From Clitopilus passeckerianus (Eukaryota; Basidiomycota; Agaricomycetes; Agaricales; Entolomataceae), in NCBI GenBank assembly GCA_944990035.1, contig CALYLX010000036.1, positions 186,001 through 250,000 of the forward strand: a stretch of DNA of 64,000 nucleotides. The letters are read 5' to 3'. The position numbers and the translations under genes were made by a program. Position 1 is the stretch's first letter. Every line of letters begins with the position of its first letter. Below the pieces are notes generated by a model. It searched no databases and had not been told where the DNA came from. It worked only from the letters and a program-made list of their open reading frames with translations. Below, piece after piece: positions 46,017-57,045 of the stretch.

Positions 46017-47453
46017 ATGAACATCGAGGTTATTTCGGATGATCTTCTTCAAAAACTCTTCCTCACAATCTTCAACTCGATCGGAGACCGAGAGTGGAGG
46101 CACCCTAGTCTCTGGAACGAAATCGCACTCCTTCCTCGCACCCTTTCCTATGTGTGCCAAAGATGGCGATCCATAACTTTGGCTATTCCAAATCTCTGGA
46201 CAGTCTTGGTAATGAATGAGAAAACCAAGATCGAAGCAGTGCAGCTGTGTGTGGGACGATCCGAGCTGTGCTTGCTGCGACTGTTCTTCTTCGTAACCCC
46301 GGGCCCACGGTCGCCAGAAACGTACAGTGAGGTCCTTGCTCAGCAGGGGGCGATCTTACAAGCTATTACTCCTCACTTTTCGCGCTGTGGTACCATTTTC
46401 CACCACGCTACGCCCTACACCCGAATAGTGACCTCGTTTATGAAACGAGTCGCCGAATATCAAGGAGATTTCTCTTCCTTGACTGATCTCATCATTGTAG
46501 ACGCTGCAGAGCAGCGTACACAATTTAATCCTGATCTCGTTACCACCTTCCCAGGTGGTCTCGTCCAACTCAAACGATTGGTGCTCGGCACTCCGTTTCT
46601 AGAAATGCATACTGGGGCGTACAACAAACTAACAAACCTTCACCTCCTGATGGCGAATAGATCAGTTCATCAGGTCTGTGCCGTGATCTCCAAGTTCAAA
46701 ATGATCAAAGCTTTGGCACTGTACGGCAACTTCATTTGGGACAAATATGACTTCATAAATCAGCCACCCTACCATTTTCCACACCTCACGTCTATTCACG
46801 GCTTCGAAACACCCGAGCTTCCATTGCTACTGACACTCCTTCATGCTCCTTTACTTCGAGAAGTCGCATTGATATCAGCTTTCAGGGCCACATTCACTCA
46901 GCTCAAATACTTGGCTAGAAGTGTTCCCTCCGGTCTGGATTTTGGCTGCATTCCCCCATTCCAAAAATTGATACTATCTACCATTGATGGTTACCTGCCA
47001 ACTCCCCCCGGTTTTGGAGAAAGATGGGTTCAAGGACTATTCGAACTCTTCCCGTGGGTCGAGGAAGTAACATTAGCAGGATCAGCGTTAACACCCGTGG
47101 TCCGCGCACTGTCAGTCTCCCCTTCTATCCCAGCCTGGTGGCCCCAACTGCACATCCTAGGTCTGGAGGCATGGAATGCAATCCCGGACATGGGTTCTAT
47201 CCAAGAATCGATTTCGTCCCGTCAATATAGCGACACCCCCATTCATGAACTTCATTCAGACGACGTCGGGATGATGCTCGTTCTTTTGAGAATTTTGAGA
47301 GGTGGACAGCTCGGTCGTTACGATCGAGATCCATGGTGGGTAGGACCTGGAAATGGCCTTCGTTTGGAGAAGAGTAGGGTGTTCCTAGACGTGATAGATG
47401 AATGCATGTATAACCCCACGAAGTATAGTTCTCGTCATTACTTGACGTGGTAA
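46017..47453 (+). CDS. F-box-like protein, tandem copy 1
   Basis: This single-exon gene encodes 478 residues. The N-terminus (DLLQKLFLTIFNSIG, then YVCQRWRSITLAIPNLW) fits the Agaricomycete F-box-like motif in which two helices precede a VC-x-RWR-x-x-A-x-x-x-P-x-LW signature. The rest is Leu-rich with LRR-like periodicity (LVQLKRLVLGTPFL, KMIKALALYGNF, WPQLHILGLEA). Such proteins often act as Skp1-linked substrate adaptors and form large lineage-expanded families in mushrooms. The tandem paralogue lies at 48041. The start is the first ATG, directly before the F-box. No introns were seen. Confidence 0.8.
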   Translation: MNIEVISDDLLQKLFLTIFNSIGDREWRHPSLWNEIALLPRTLSYVCQRWRSITLAIPNLWTVLVMNEKTKIEAVQLCVGRSELCLLRLFFFVTPGPRSPETYSEVLAQQGAILQAITPHFSRCGTIFHHATPYTRIVTSFMKRVAEYQGDFSSLTDLIIVDAAEQRTQFNPDLVTTFPGGLVQLKRLVLGTPFLEMHTGAYNKLTNLHLLMANRSVHQVCAVISKFKMIKALALYGNFIWDKYDFINQPPYHFPHLTSIHGFETPELPLLLTLLHAPLLREVALISAFRATFTQLKYLARSVPSGLDFGCIPPFQKLILSTIDGYLPTPPGFGERWVQGLFELFPWVEEVTLAGSALTPVVRALSVSPSIPAWWPQLHILGLEAWNAIPDMGSIQESISSRQYSDTPIHELHSDDVGMMLVLLRILRGGQLGRYDRDPWWVGPGNGLRLEKSRVFLDVIDECMYNPTKYSSRHYLTW

Positions 47454-48040
47454 AATTCATATCTACAATTTTAGTAGTTGTACTTGTGCTGTTTGAATAG
47501 AGGGGCTCATCTCAATGAAGGCAGTCTATACTGACACGCATCGGTGAGCCTGTAGTGTCCTCCCGGACGGCGTAATCTCCAAGCCCTGACGGATCATATG
47601 CCTGAGCCAATGAATATAGACTTGGGATGGACAATCACAGTACTAAATAAGGTACATTCTATAATATTGATTTCTGGCAGACAAGAGAGTATATTAGGTG
47701 TCCTAATCTTGAAGCTAGAACCGGATGTGGGTATCCTGCTATATCAAGCAGATCAATTATCGGTAAATCTGCGGGTGCAGCTACGACGAGCCTTAGTAAG
47801 GTCGCAAAAGGCCAATTCTTGTACCTTCAACCGTGAATTGCAGCCCTAGATCCAAGCTATAGAGGCTGATGCTGAATCATGATCCAACATGCGAAGTAGA
47901 ACTCTTGCCAGACCCCGACATGATGGGGACTTTATCCGCGGAAGCCATTCAAGGCATCTGGGGGAGGAGCCAGCCGATGTGCACTGCCATCATCATTGCC
48001 AACCACCGCAGTAACCACAAAACAACCTCGTTGCAAGAAG
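47454..48040. other. Intergenic between F-box copies
   Basis: This 587-base spacer shows weak similarity to the region before copy 1. No gene was seen. Confidence 0.45.
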
Positions 48041-49279
48041 ATGAACATCGAAGCAATTTCGGTGGATCTTCTGCAAGAGTTCTTCCTCACAGTCCTCAAT
48101 TCGATCGGAGACCGAGAGTGGAGGCACCCTAGCCCGTGGAACAGAATCGGACTCCTTCCTCGCACCCTGGGCGCCGTCTGTAGAAGATGGCGATCCACAG
48201 CTCTGTCCACTCCAAACTTGTGGGCAGTCTTGGTGATGAACGAAAAGACCAAGATCGAAGCAGTGCAACTGTGTTTGCGACGATCCGAGCAGTCCCTATT
48301 AAGGCTCTTCTTTTTCCTAACGCCTGCCAACGACCCCTCAATGGGAGGGTTGCGGGCTGGGGGTAGAGTCGTTAACCATATGAACGAGATCCTACAGGTC
48401 ATATCCCCCCACTATCTACGATGCGGCTCCATTGTCCACGACACCGCTCCCTACGATCGAATCATGGCACCGTTCCTGAAACGAGTTGCTGAATATCAAG
48501 GAGGTTTCTCTTCCTTGATTAAACTCAGTATCCTAGGCGCTGGAGACCACCGTCTTGTAGAGTTGGATCCTGTGTGCATTATTACGTTCCCGGGTAGCCT
48601 GGTGGAACTCAAACGACTCGATATGGGTACTCCGTTTCTACAGATGCCGCCTGGAGCCTACAACAAACTAACAACGCTTCACCTATCAATGGAAAAAAGA
48701 CCGATTCATGAAGTCTGCGTCATTATCTCCAAATTCAAAGTGCTCAAAACTTTGGCATTATGTGGTGACTTCAATTGGGACAAGTATGCCTTCATCAACC
48801 AGCATCCATACCATTTTCCGCACCTCAAGTCTCTGTATGGTTACCAAACAAGCGAGTTACCGCTGCTTATGAGGCTACTTCACGCCCCTTCACTTCGACA
48901 CGTTGCTTTGATATCGGCTTTCGAGAGCACCTTCACTCAACTCAAATACCTCACCAGAAGCGTTCACTCCGATTTAGACATAGGGACCATCCCCCCGTTC
49001 CAAAGATTGACTTTATCTATCGTCGACGGCGGCCTACCAGCTCCCACTGAAGAGTGGGTTCGAGGTCTTTTCGAACTCTTCCCATGGGTCGAGGAAGTAA
49101 CATTAGCGGGGTCCAAAGTCTCTCCCGTCATCCATGCATTACTAGTCTCGCCTTCTATTCCGGTTTGGTGGCCCCAACTACGCGTCCTAGGTGTGGAGGC
49201 AGGTGCTGCCACTTCAAACATAGACGCCATCCAAGAATTGATTTGGTCTCGTCAATTTGGTGGAATCCCCATTCTCTAA
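48041..49279 (+). CDS. F-box-like protein, tandem copy 2, truncated by a stop
   Basis: This paralogue is similar to the first copy throughout: DLLQEFFLTVLNSIGDREW, AVCRRWRSTALSTPNLW and ELFPWVEEVTLAGS. It ends at TAA (49277-49279) after 412 residues, where copy 1 continues with about 65 more. Beyond the stop the frame stays open to 49453 and still matches copy 1 (LHSDEIGM, VFRDVMDECMYDP), so the stop is recent. The 5' end including the ATG and about the last 100 upstream bases resemble copy 1. The protein may still work without its tail, or the gene may be decaying. Confidence 0.75.
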   Translation: MNIEAISVDLLQEFFLTVLNSIGDREWRHPSPWNRIGLLPRTLGAVCRRWRSTALSTPNLWAVLVMNEKTKIEAVQLCLRRSEQSLLRLFFFLTPANDPSMGGLRAGGRVVNHMNEILQVISPHYLRCGSIVHDTAPYDRIMAPFLKRVAEYQGGFSSLIKLSILGAGDHRLVELDPVCIITFPGSLVELKRLDMGTPFLQMPPGAYNKLTTLHLSMEKRPIHEVCVIISKFKVLKTLALCGDFNWDKYAFINQHPYHFPHLKSLYGYQTSELPLLMRLLHAPSLRHVALISAFESTFTQLKYLTRSVHSDLDIGTIPPFQRLTLSIVDGGLPAPTEEWVRGLFELFPWVEEVTLAGSKVSPVIHALLVSPSIPVWWPQLRVLGVEAGAATSNIDAIQELIWSRQFGGIPIL

Positions 49280-49453
49280 CTCCATTCAGACGAGATCGGA
49301 ATGATACATGCGGGTTTGAGCAGTGGTGACGATAACCTTTGTTTTGAGCAGACTAGGGTGTTTCGGGACGTGATGGATGAATGCATGTATGATCCCATAA
49401 AGTATAAATGTAGATGTTATACAGGATGGAGTAATTCACACCTAACATTCTAG
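49280..49453 (+). pseudogene. Read-through tail of F-box copy 2
   Basis: This in-frame continuation after the TAA at 49277 encodes a further 57 codons that resemble the last part of F-box copy 1, with a gap of about 20 codons after GMI. It ends at TAG 49451-49453. Confidence 0.7.
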
Positions 49454-49595
49454 TTATGTATGTACAATTCTAATCTTCCGCGAAGGATAGATGCAGACAC
49501 GGGTATCCTGAAATTTCAAGGAGATGATATTACCGAGAAACCTGTAAGATCGCTTAAGGGCCGAATATCTATAGCATCCATACTGCATACGTACT

Positions 49596-50162
49596 CTAGT
49601 GGCGGCGTCCACCCTTCCCTTTTATCATTGTGAAACCATCTTCATCGACTTCAGGCTCCGGTCGCGGTGGCCGAGGTTCAGAACGTTGAAGTTGAGGCGC
49701 TTCCTCCTCCTCTTCCGAATCTTCTCCTTCATCATCTTCCCATTCTTCCTCTTCAACCTCTTGGACTTGAGCCTCTATCCTTTTACCCTTCACTTTATCC
49801 GCCATCTCCTCGAACTTTACGACCAGATCGTGTTTCCCCACCTTCAGCTCGTCCCATATCCTGACGATGTCTACTGCAACTGTCTCCGCACTTCCGTCTT
49901 CCACCTCCGCTTCGAACTCATCCGACATAATTTGGAGTAGCATCTCCTCGATGTATTGGTCGTCTGGCACTGGCGATTGCGTCTCGAAGGCGTCTACAAT
50001 TTCTGATGCTATCCAAGTTCTTTTCTGCACGGCGCCCGGGCCACCCCACGCTTCCTGCACCGCAATTCTGAGCACTGGCCAAACGCTCAGTCGAGCAAGA
50101 ACACCACGAGCGAAAAGGACCGCAACTGGCGGAGGTGCATCCTGAGACGAACTGGCACTCAT
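49596..50162 (-). CDS. TSR2: TSR2-like pre-rRNA processing protein
   Basis: Tsr2 is a small WGG-domain protein that chaperones the ribosomal protein eS26 (Rps26) during pre-40S assembly. This single-exon gene encodes 188 residues. The WGG motif is in VQEAWGGPGA, preceded by FARGVLARLSVWPVLRIA; the central helices (DQYIEEMLLQIMSDEFEAEVED) and the acidic C-terminal half (VEEEEWEDDEG) match the family, and DEDGFTMIKGKGGR is the typical conserved end. It is divergent to GRC3 with only 106 bases between the start codons. Confidence 0.92.
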   Translation of the reverse strand: MSASSSQDAPPPVAVLFARGVLARLSVWPVLRIAVQEAWGGPGAVQKRTWIASEIVDAFETQSPVPDDQYIEEMLLQIMSDEFEAEVEDGSAETVAVDIVRIWDELKVGKHDLVVKFEEMADKVKGKRIEAQVQEVEEEEWEDDEGEDSEEEEEAPQLQRSEPRPPRPEPEVDEDGFTMIKGKGGRRH

Positions 50163-50268
50163 GGTGGTTTGAAGAAAAAAGTTGCGATTAGATTAGATCC
50201 ATTGGGTTAAGCTATTTGTCTTTATTTGTCTTCAATAAAAATGTTCATTCTCAACGCCGTCGTCGTCG
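50163..50268. promoter_or_regulatory. Shared promoter of TSR2 and GRC3
   Basis: Only 106 bases separate the two divergent start codons, so both promoters must overlap here or reach into the genes. No TATA box was evident. Confidence 0.55.
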
Positions 50269-52693
50269 ATGCTGAGCGCGATTGCTGCTCGCAAAGCAGC
50301 TCAAGCTGCCCGTCAAAGTCAAGATAATGGCTTAGAGTCTTCTCAACCAACTCCAGCTACCTTGTCGTCGTCGCCGGTGACGTCGGCGGATAGCACACCA
50401 CCGCCTTCTAGGCCGACTTCCAAACGGAAATCATCCTCGCAGACGCCGCGGCTAGCCAAAAGGAAACGAAAGGAAAAGGAAAAGCAGCCCAGGTACTTCT
50501 CAGAGGGTGCTGCATCTGTGGCCTTGCAACAAGATGTTATTATCGTCGACTCCGACCAGGACCAGGAGCTACTCTCGGACGCAGAGGATTCAGCTGCCTT
50601 GATAGCTGAACGAAGAGCCTGGTCACCCAGCGTCCCAGTCAACGACTCATCTGACGAAGAAGGTGAAGACGTTGCCGACGTATCTCTCTCAGTGCTCCCC
50701 CAATCCCGGAAACCAGCCCCGACAATAACTTCGACGGAGGAACCGCCTGTCTTGTCAACTTTCGAGCCAAGACTTGACGAAAACATGTTTGACATGGATT
50801 CCGCTCAGCTGCAGGCTTTGGGGATCTCATCAAGCTCAGGCGGAGTCCTGGTTGCCTTGGCGCCCTCGGAGACCATATGCCTTCTTGGCACGTACAGCTT
50901 CACTGTTCTTCATGGGGCAGTCAATGTCGCTGGTGTCACCATCGCCTCTTCCAAAACCGAACATAAGGTGTTCGCACCCCGCTCTGCTCCCATCCCCTCA
51001 CTTGAAGGAGTTGCTTCCAACTCGAGTGCCATCAATCCGGAGAAGCTCCCTCGGCATATCGCACCCCTGCTTGATGAACAGAGCACTCTCGTTCTGGTCA
51101 AGGAACTTCGTACTGGCGTGGAAGGGTTAGGCCATGTCTGCCGGACCTTTGACGGCGTCTTCGCCCCTTCAAGATATAGCCGGGCAGCCGTCATCTCTGC
51201 CATCTCTTTACCGGGAGTGGTCATGGTACGTACTCTCTTCTGCCCGAATCTGCATGCCCTCTAATTCGTCCCACAGCTTAGCCATCAGACCAGGGATACT
51301 CAGGCATTTGAACTGCCACTCACCTGGAAATCGGCTCTTTCAGCAAAGATCCTTGAAAATTCGGCATCCATACATTTCGTGAAAGGTCCCAAGAACTCGG
51401 GGAAAAGTACCTTTTGTCGGACGTTAGTCAACAACCTGTTATCAAGGTAAGCCTTCCTTTGTAATCATGGTCGTAAAATGCTCAACCTGTCCCAGTTATC
51501 AGAGAGTTGCTTATCTCGACTGCGATCTTGGACAGTCGGAATTTACACCAGGAGGAATGGTATCCTTAAACGTCATTGAGAGTCCGATTTTTGGTATGTC
51601 TGATTATCCCCTCTGCTTGCTCGCGCTCATACCATTATTAGGACCCGCATATACGCACCCAACTTTACCTCTCCGCGCGCATTTCATCGGGGACACCTCT
51701 CCCCGGTCATCCCCTTCACACTACCTCGACTCCATCCAGTCGTTGGTTGAATTCTACAAGCTGGATGTGCAGACTCCCGCCAGCATCCTGGACGAACATG
51801 ATGCCCGGATATCTGAATTCATCCCTCTCGTTGTTAACACAATGGGCTGGAACAAAGGTCTCGGCGCAGACCTCACATCAAAAATCCAGGAAATGGCGAC
51901 ACCCACCCATGTATACGAGTTTGACTCCCCAATGGCAGATCCATCCTGGAACTTCGCATTGCCGGCGGAAGATACTCCTGGCTTCCCCGCCTCCTCGCCC
52001 CTAAAAACCTTCAAGCTTGAGCCCATCCCCACCTCCGTCCTCGCTACGAACTGGTCAGCTACAGACCATCGCGCCATCACGCTGCTCTCCTACCTGCATG
52101 CAGTCTTCCCGAAACCAAATTCGGAGGAGCTCACTCAGCTGACTGCTTCAGGCTGGAATACTGCCCTCCCACTCTGCGCTCGTCCTCCATACGAGGTCGA
52201 CGCTGCGACAGCGCTGGACCGGGTCGTGCTCACAGGAGCAGGCTCAGAGGACGTCGTTCCCTCTGAGCTCTGGCGAGTGCTCAATGGGGCCATAGTCGGG
52301 TTGGTCTCCTGCGAGCCTGGAGCTGTGGATGACAACATAGCGGACCCTACGTCAGCGCCAAGTTCCCTGCCGTATGTACAAGGCGGTTCAGTTCCTTCAC
52401 CAGCAATGTCTCGCTGCCACGGGCTTGCACTTGTTCGGTCTGCGGCGGCGTCCTCGCCTCAGATCCAGCTGCTCACGCCCGTACCCGTTCGTTATCTCGG
52501 CGAGAGCAGGGTTATAGTGAAAGGCGAATTGGAACTACCGATATGGGGGATGTTGGACCATAGGAGTGAAGGAGACGATGTTGCGGGAGTGGATGGGAGG
52601 AAAGTACCGTACTTGCAATGGGGAAAGGGTGAAGGGTTGGGAGGAGAGAAAAGACGAGTGAGGCGGAACTTAATGAGACGTGCTCAGATGTAA
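50269..52693 (+). CDS. GRC3: Polynucleotide 5'-hydroxyl kinase GRC3/NOL9
   Basis: Grc3 phosphorylates the 5'-OH end of the ITS2 pre-rRNA made by Las1, allowing its further removal in 60S maturation. Four exons (50269-51225, 51277-51446, 51496-51593, 51642-52693) give 758 residues. The N-terminal about 190 residues are basic and disordered (KRKSSSQTPRLAKRKRKEK, likely nuclear targeting). The P-loop GPKNSGKST is at about 356-364, followed by VAYLDCDLGQSEF (Walker B-like, substrate-binding segment) and then SLNVIESPIFGPAYTHP. The NTMGW segment and the C-terminal domain (CHGLALVRSAA, PVRYL) match the family. The start is the only suitable ATG. It is divergent to TSR2, another ribosome-assembly gene. 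Confidence 0.92.
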
Positions 52694-52821
52694 ACTCTGT
52701 AACAATAGAGTACATACGTATGCGAGTCTTTCCGTCAGAAGATTGACGCCTGTTTTTCCATAACCGGAAGCCCGAGGGCAGCGAAGCATTGCGCCGAAGA
52801 AGGTGTTACAAAAGTGAATTA

Positions 52822-52895
52822 TGGCCAACGTGGGGATCGAACCCAAGACCTTCGCGTTATTAGCACGACGCTCTAACCAACTGAGCTAGTCGGCC
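52822..52895 (-). tRNA. tRNA-Ile (anticodon AAU)
   Basis: The minus strand folds as a 74-nt tRNA. The acceptor stem pairs GGCCGAC with GTTGGCC, the D-arm has AGCTCAGTTGGTTAGAGC, the anticodon loop is CTAATAA (AAT at 34-36), and the T-arm has GGTTCGATCCC. No intron is present. AAT becomes I34 by deamination, reading isoleucine codons. Confidence 0.95.
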
Positions 52896-53081
52896 ATTGC
52901 AGGTTGTAACCGTGAGAGACTCACGTCTCGTCACCTACGTCATATTGCCAGCCTCCGCGACGTTCTTCAACTATATAATGCCTCCCAAGAACTCGATTAC
53001 AGCTTATACCACAACTACTATCATCGGACTGACAGCGCTCGTTTCTACAGTCTACTACTACTCGCAACAGACTCAATTACT

Positions 53082-54452
53082 ATGCCCAACTTCACTAAAT
53101 ACTTCTCGGACATCATTTCGAACCTTGTCAACTCGCCCAACGATGGTGGTCACCAGTACAGCTCGGAATTGGCAACAAGTAGCAGTGATACTGATGTGCT
53201 TCTGAACTCGCCGAATGACCAGATACTTGCGGGACAAAACACGGTACCTCGCTCAAAGAAGGGCTGCTCAAAGCCATCGAAGTCGTCTCATAGGACGTCA
53301 TCTCCTACTTCTTGCTACACCGCCGGTCCTACCCGCCTTTGCTGGGATAGCGAGAACTCGATTCCTCCAGGGCCCAACCCTTTCAAGTCCAAATTTGATG
53401 GCGAATACGATCCGTCCACTGCACCGCTGCTACGTGCTGGTCATGCTCCAGAAACGCCCCAACGCCAAACAAGAGCCCGCCTTGAGCAGAATCGACGTAC
53501 TCCCAATCAGAGCGATGTCCTCGAATCACATCAGACGACCTTGAACGATTCTCTAGGAAGTAACACGTCGGATCCTTCCTGTTCTGGCTACAATTCGGGC
53601 CTCGCTCTGACCGCCGACACAAGCACGCCGCCTTTCTCGCGGCCGACGTCTCCCTGGCTTACACCCTCGCCCGGCAAATATCTCGGTCTTGGAATCTCAG
53701 GCATCTCTCCAGAAGGCAGCCCCAACAATACGTCACGTTCCTTCGATGGTCTTGGGCGAGTGGGCGTCAAAATATCCAATCGGAGACACACTATTCCTCG
53801 ACCTAGGGAGGTGCCATCAAAGTGGCGACACTGTATCATTGGCGGGTTTGAGGACGTAGAGGAAGAAGAATCAGATTTCGCGGTGTTTCAAGAGGACGAT
53901 GACGAGATCTTCCCCATCTCCTTTTCCCCGCCTCCCCCAGTCCGCCGTCATTTTCTCCGTGGCTACGAAGGGGATCTCTACGACCCAATGGGCTCCCTGG
54001 CGTACGATTATAACTCGCCGCCGGAGATCTCTGACGCATTTTACGAGGAGTTGGTCAATACCTGGACGCTAGGCGAGGAATCATTCCTGAACCACGTTTT
54101 GGATTCCATTCCTGAGGAGGAGTATGACGATTTTGAAGAGGTTGATCTGCAGTCTTCGGACGATATTCTCGGAAACATGTCGCCTAATGTTCTGGCTCAT
54201 AAATTTCAGCCGTCCGAATCGCTACAAGCCGCGCGGCTTTTACCTCAAGACAAAGCTATGGAGAAGCCCTTTTTACCAATTACGCCATTGAAAGGCCAGG
54301 TTTCTCTCTTAGAGGATGTCAAACCTTCCATGGATACACTTTACGGATCGGTGACCTGCGTCGATCAAGAGCAAGCCAAATCGTCGATTACTTTAATCAA
54401 ACTAGACATAGAGCTCGACGATTTTCATGTAGACCTTGGTATCTCATCGTAG
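53082..54452 (+). CDS. Unknown acidic, disordered protein
   Basis: This intronless ORF encodes 456 residues with no recognised family. Residues 1-240 are Ser/Thr/Pro/Asn-rich and likely disordered. The rest is acidic with short hydrophobic patches (HCIIGGFEDVEEEESDFAV, FHVDLGISS at the end) and a PPPPVRRH segment. There is no signal peptide in this frame. An overlapping ORF at 52978-53205 in another frame starts MPPKNSITAYTTTTIIGLTA and has a hydrophobic segment; it could be an upstream exon that supplies a membrane anchor, but no splice pair was established. Coding is supported by length and frame integrity only. Confidence 0.55.
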   Translation: MPNFTKYFSDIISNLVNSPNDGGHQYSSELATSSSDTDVLLNSPNDQILAGQNTVPRSKKGCSKPSKSSHRTSSPTSCYTAGPTRLCWDSENSIPPGPNPFKSKFDGEYDPSTAPLLRAGHAPETPQRQTRARLEQNRRTPNQSDVLESHQTTLNDSLGSNTSDPSCSGYNSGLALTADTSTPPFSRPTSPWLTPSPGKYLGLGISGISPEGSPNNTSRSFDGLGRVGVKISNRRHTIPRPREVPSKWRHCIIGGFEDVEEEESDFAVFQEDDDEIFPISFSPPPPVRRHFLRGYEGDLYDPMGSLAYDYNSPPEISDAFYEELVNTWTLGEESFLNHVLDSIPEEEYDDFEEVDLQSSDDILGNMSPNVLAHKFQPSESLQAARLLPQDKAMEKPFLPITPLKGQVSLLEDVKPSMDTLYGSVTCVDQEQAKSSITLIKLDIELDDFHVDLGISS

Positions 54453-54669
54453 TTAATACTAGTGGGTTGAGCGACATCGAAGTAGTCACATCTATTGATA
54501 CACTGCGAAATGGTATACGGTCGAAAGGCGAGAAATACATGAAGTAATACTCGAGGAAAGAAGACTTGGTACAACATCCGATGAAGACAATGTAGTCCAG
54601 TCGAGTCACAGCTAACCTGTCCCCACCGTCAACCACCGGACGAGTAGATGAAGGAACAACTCATTCACC

Positions 54670-56425
54670 TTAAGCGACCCATTCAGGTTCAGATTTAAAC
54701 TTAGGTTTCGGTTTGTAATCCGACTGAGTGTCCTCTCTTTTCATCTTGACCGTTCGGTGCACCTTGAGTCCATCCCTTTGACAGGCGATGTTACGAGCGC
54801 GGCCAAGATTCATTCTGAATCAAACGGATTAGCCGTTTCATCCAATAATTAATGTGAAACTAGCACCTACGTCAAGCTATTTGACTTTGACCATGTCCCG
54901 TTCTTAAGCTGTCGACCTTTCTTAATCGGTATCGTCTCCAGAAGCCACCAGAACGGGTTATTCGCGAGCTCGTCGTTGATTTCGCACTTAGAATCGAATA
55001 AATCCTCTTCTTCCTCCGTCATATTCTCCATAGTCCGAGAAGAGTTCGTTGAATCCGCTGATAAGACTGGAGGCGGCCTAGGACGAACTTCAGGGTACAG
55101 GGATGTGGGATCAAGGCCAACTCTCTGCAAGGCAGAAGGAACGAAGAGGATGCCGGTTTTTGTGGCAAAGCACTGCCGAATCATCCACCGGAGTGAGATT
55201 CGGGAGAGGGAATGTCGCTCTCCGTTGGCGCAGTTTCCGCCTCCAACATCTATAGGGCAAGGAAATTTAGATTCTGAGATAGGTAGAAGGAATAACGGGG
55301 ACGTACCAGAATGGCATCCCGCAAACCAAACCTCCTCTACGTCCGTTTGAGGCTCGTGTGCAGAAACCTTGGTCTTCTCATCCGTATCTGCCGTGAGCCT
55401 CCACGTGTTGGCCTGGAACCTCGCTCGGCGTTCGTCCAGAGCAAGGGCATGACGGAAGGCTTTGATCGTGGTGTTGAATCGCGAAAAGCGGCAACTGCTG
55501 CCAGTGAGCCCAACGGATCCGACGGAATCCCTGGTTGATTTGTTAGATTCGGTTTGGTTCAAGGTGGAAAAGAAGTTACATACCATATTCCGACAAACTC
55601 GATTGGAACTGTCATCGCGAAGTTGGTCTTGAATTCAAATGCGCTCTTCCATGCACTCGGGGAATCAAGGCAGTACACTTCCCAAGCATATTTGATCTGG
55701 GAGAGGAAATTTAGTACAATGTCATTCTGAGATTTAACGCGACCTACATGGCGATGATTCCCAACTGGTAACAAGCCGACTTTGTGTATCATACCAGCCA
55801 GAACCCTAGCGGTGTGGGCGCCTCGGGAGAAGCCAAAGATGCAAATGCGATCACCGTCAACGTCTAGCACAGCCAGGTCGTGTTAGCGTGTAATAATGCG
55901 GAACTTAACATGTAGACCTACAGTTGTCCATGAGATATCGGTAGCCCTCTAATAAATTAGCTCATTAGGAGTTGCTTGCACGCCCACAAACGATGAATAC
56001 CTTTTACATGGTCCGCAATAGAGGAAGCAATCATGGAATCAATTGTCTGTAAAAGGGACAGATTTTAGATAGGCATGCTCCAACGGAGCCAACAACCCAC
56101 CATCGACATCCGGGAGGATATTGGTCCTACTAGAAACTTGGAGGAGGTATACGTCCCGATACCAGTCTGGTAATATACCAACTGTTTGTTCCTATCCGAG
56201 CGGTCGAGCAAGCCAAATAGCTGGGCTACATTCGAGAACTGCAGGAGTCTCGTTCAGCTCATGATTTCACGTCTTTAGTTCTAAGAAGGCACCCACATTG
56301 TTCGAAATCTTGTTTTGCGTTCCGTCAAAACAGAGCACGATAGTCCGATGTTCATGGGATGGGGGTAGAGTCTCGACAGGTTTCTTGTCAGTCATAGTGG
56401 GAGAGGAGAAAGAAGTTTGGGGCAT
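54670..56425 (-). CDS. DUF2235 (Tle1-like) alpha/beta hydrolase
   Basis: This multi-exon gene encodes an alpha/beta hydrolase of the DUF2235 family, which includes bacterial type VI phospholipase effectors of the Tle1 type and many fungal proteins. The N-terminus after the ATG at 56425 reads [15 protein letters not shown], then a [25 protein letters not shown] segment and the nucleophile elbow [23 protein letters not shown] (G-x-S-x-G as GFSRG). Later exons give [38 protein letters not shown] and [14 protein letters not shown]. The C-terminus is basic, ending at TAA 54672-54670. It lies head-to-head with a NACHT-ankyrin gene. Exon borders were only partly fixed. Lipase activity is inferred. 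Confidence 0.85.
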
Positions 56426-57045
56426 CCTGCAGATCAACACCGGCTTATATGTTGCACGATGCAGCTAGCGTGCCGTATGTCAACAGGTGGAGACATTCAA
56501 ATATGAAATCAGCTTGTTCGGTTCCGTGCAGAGTTTGCACCACTGACTGAATTCAAGTCGTAAGTACAATGGGAGTAATACTCATATTAATCCAGCAAGT
56601 GGGATATAAGCGGACATGATAGGAGGAAATCTGTATGACGCATGGGTAGTGAATACTTGAACATTTGGATGTGGCCACTCAGACGACGAGGTTCAATGCC
56701 AAGCCAGCTTCCTGGCGAGCCAATGTGTGACGTTGCCAGATCTAATCTAATCTGATTGTGAATTTATGAAGGGCGCCCACCACCGTGAAACTGGCATGGC
56801 CATTCCGTTGCCTACGCCACGGGCCCGATAAAATCTGCGTAGCCAAGTCTCACCCACGATAAACTTGTGTACCTCTATTTCCTCCGTGTTGAAGCCGTCC
56901 TCATAAGCAGGGCTAACGGACTTTTCTCGGAAACCGCCCATAAGCACGGTAATTGCTGTGCCAAGCGTTCCATCAACGACAGAAGCTGTTTAACCTGTAC
57001 TTCTACCATCTTAAGGACACTCCTTATCCCAGCTTCAGAACTTCG
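56426..57045. other. Shared intergenic region of DUF2235 and NACHT-ankyrin genes
   Basis: This 620-base divergent region separates the two start codons. Short ORFs on both strands look like chance. It should contain both promoters. Confidence 0.5.
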
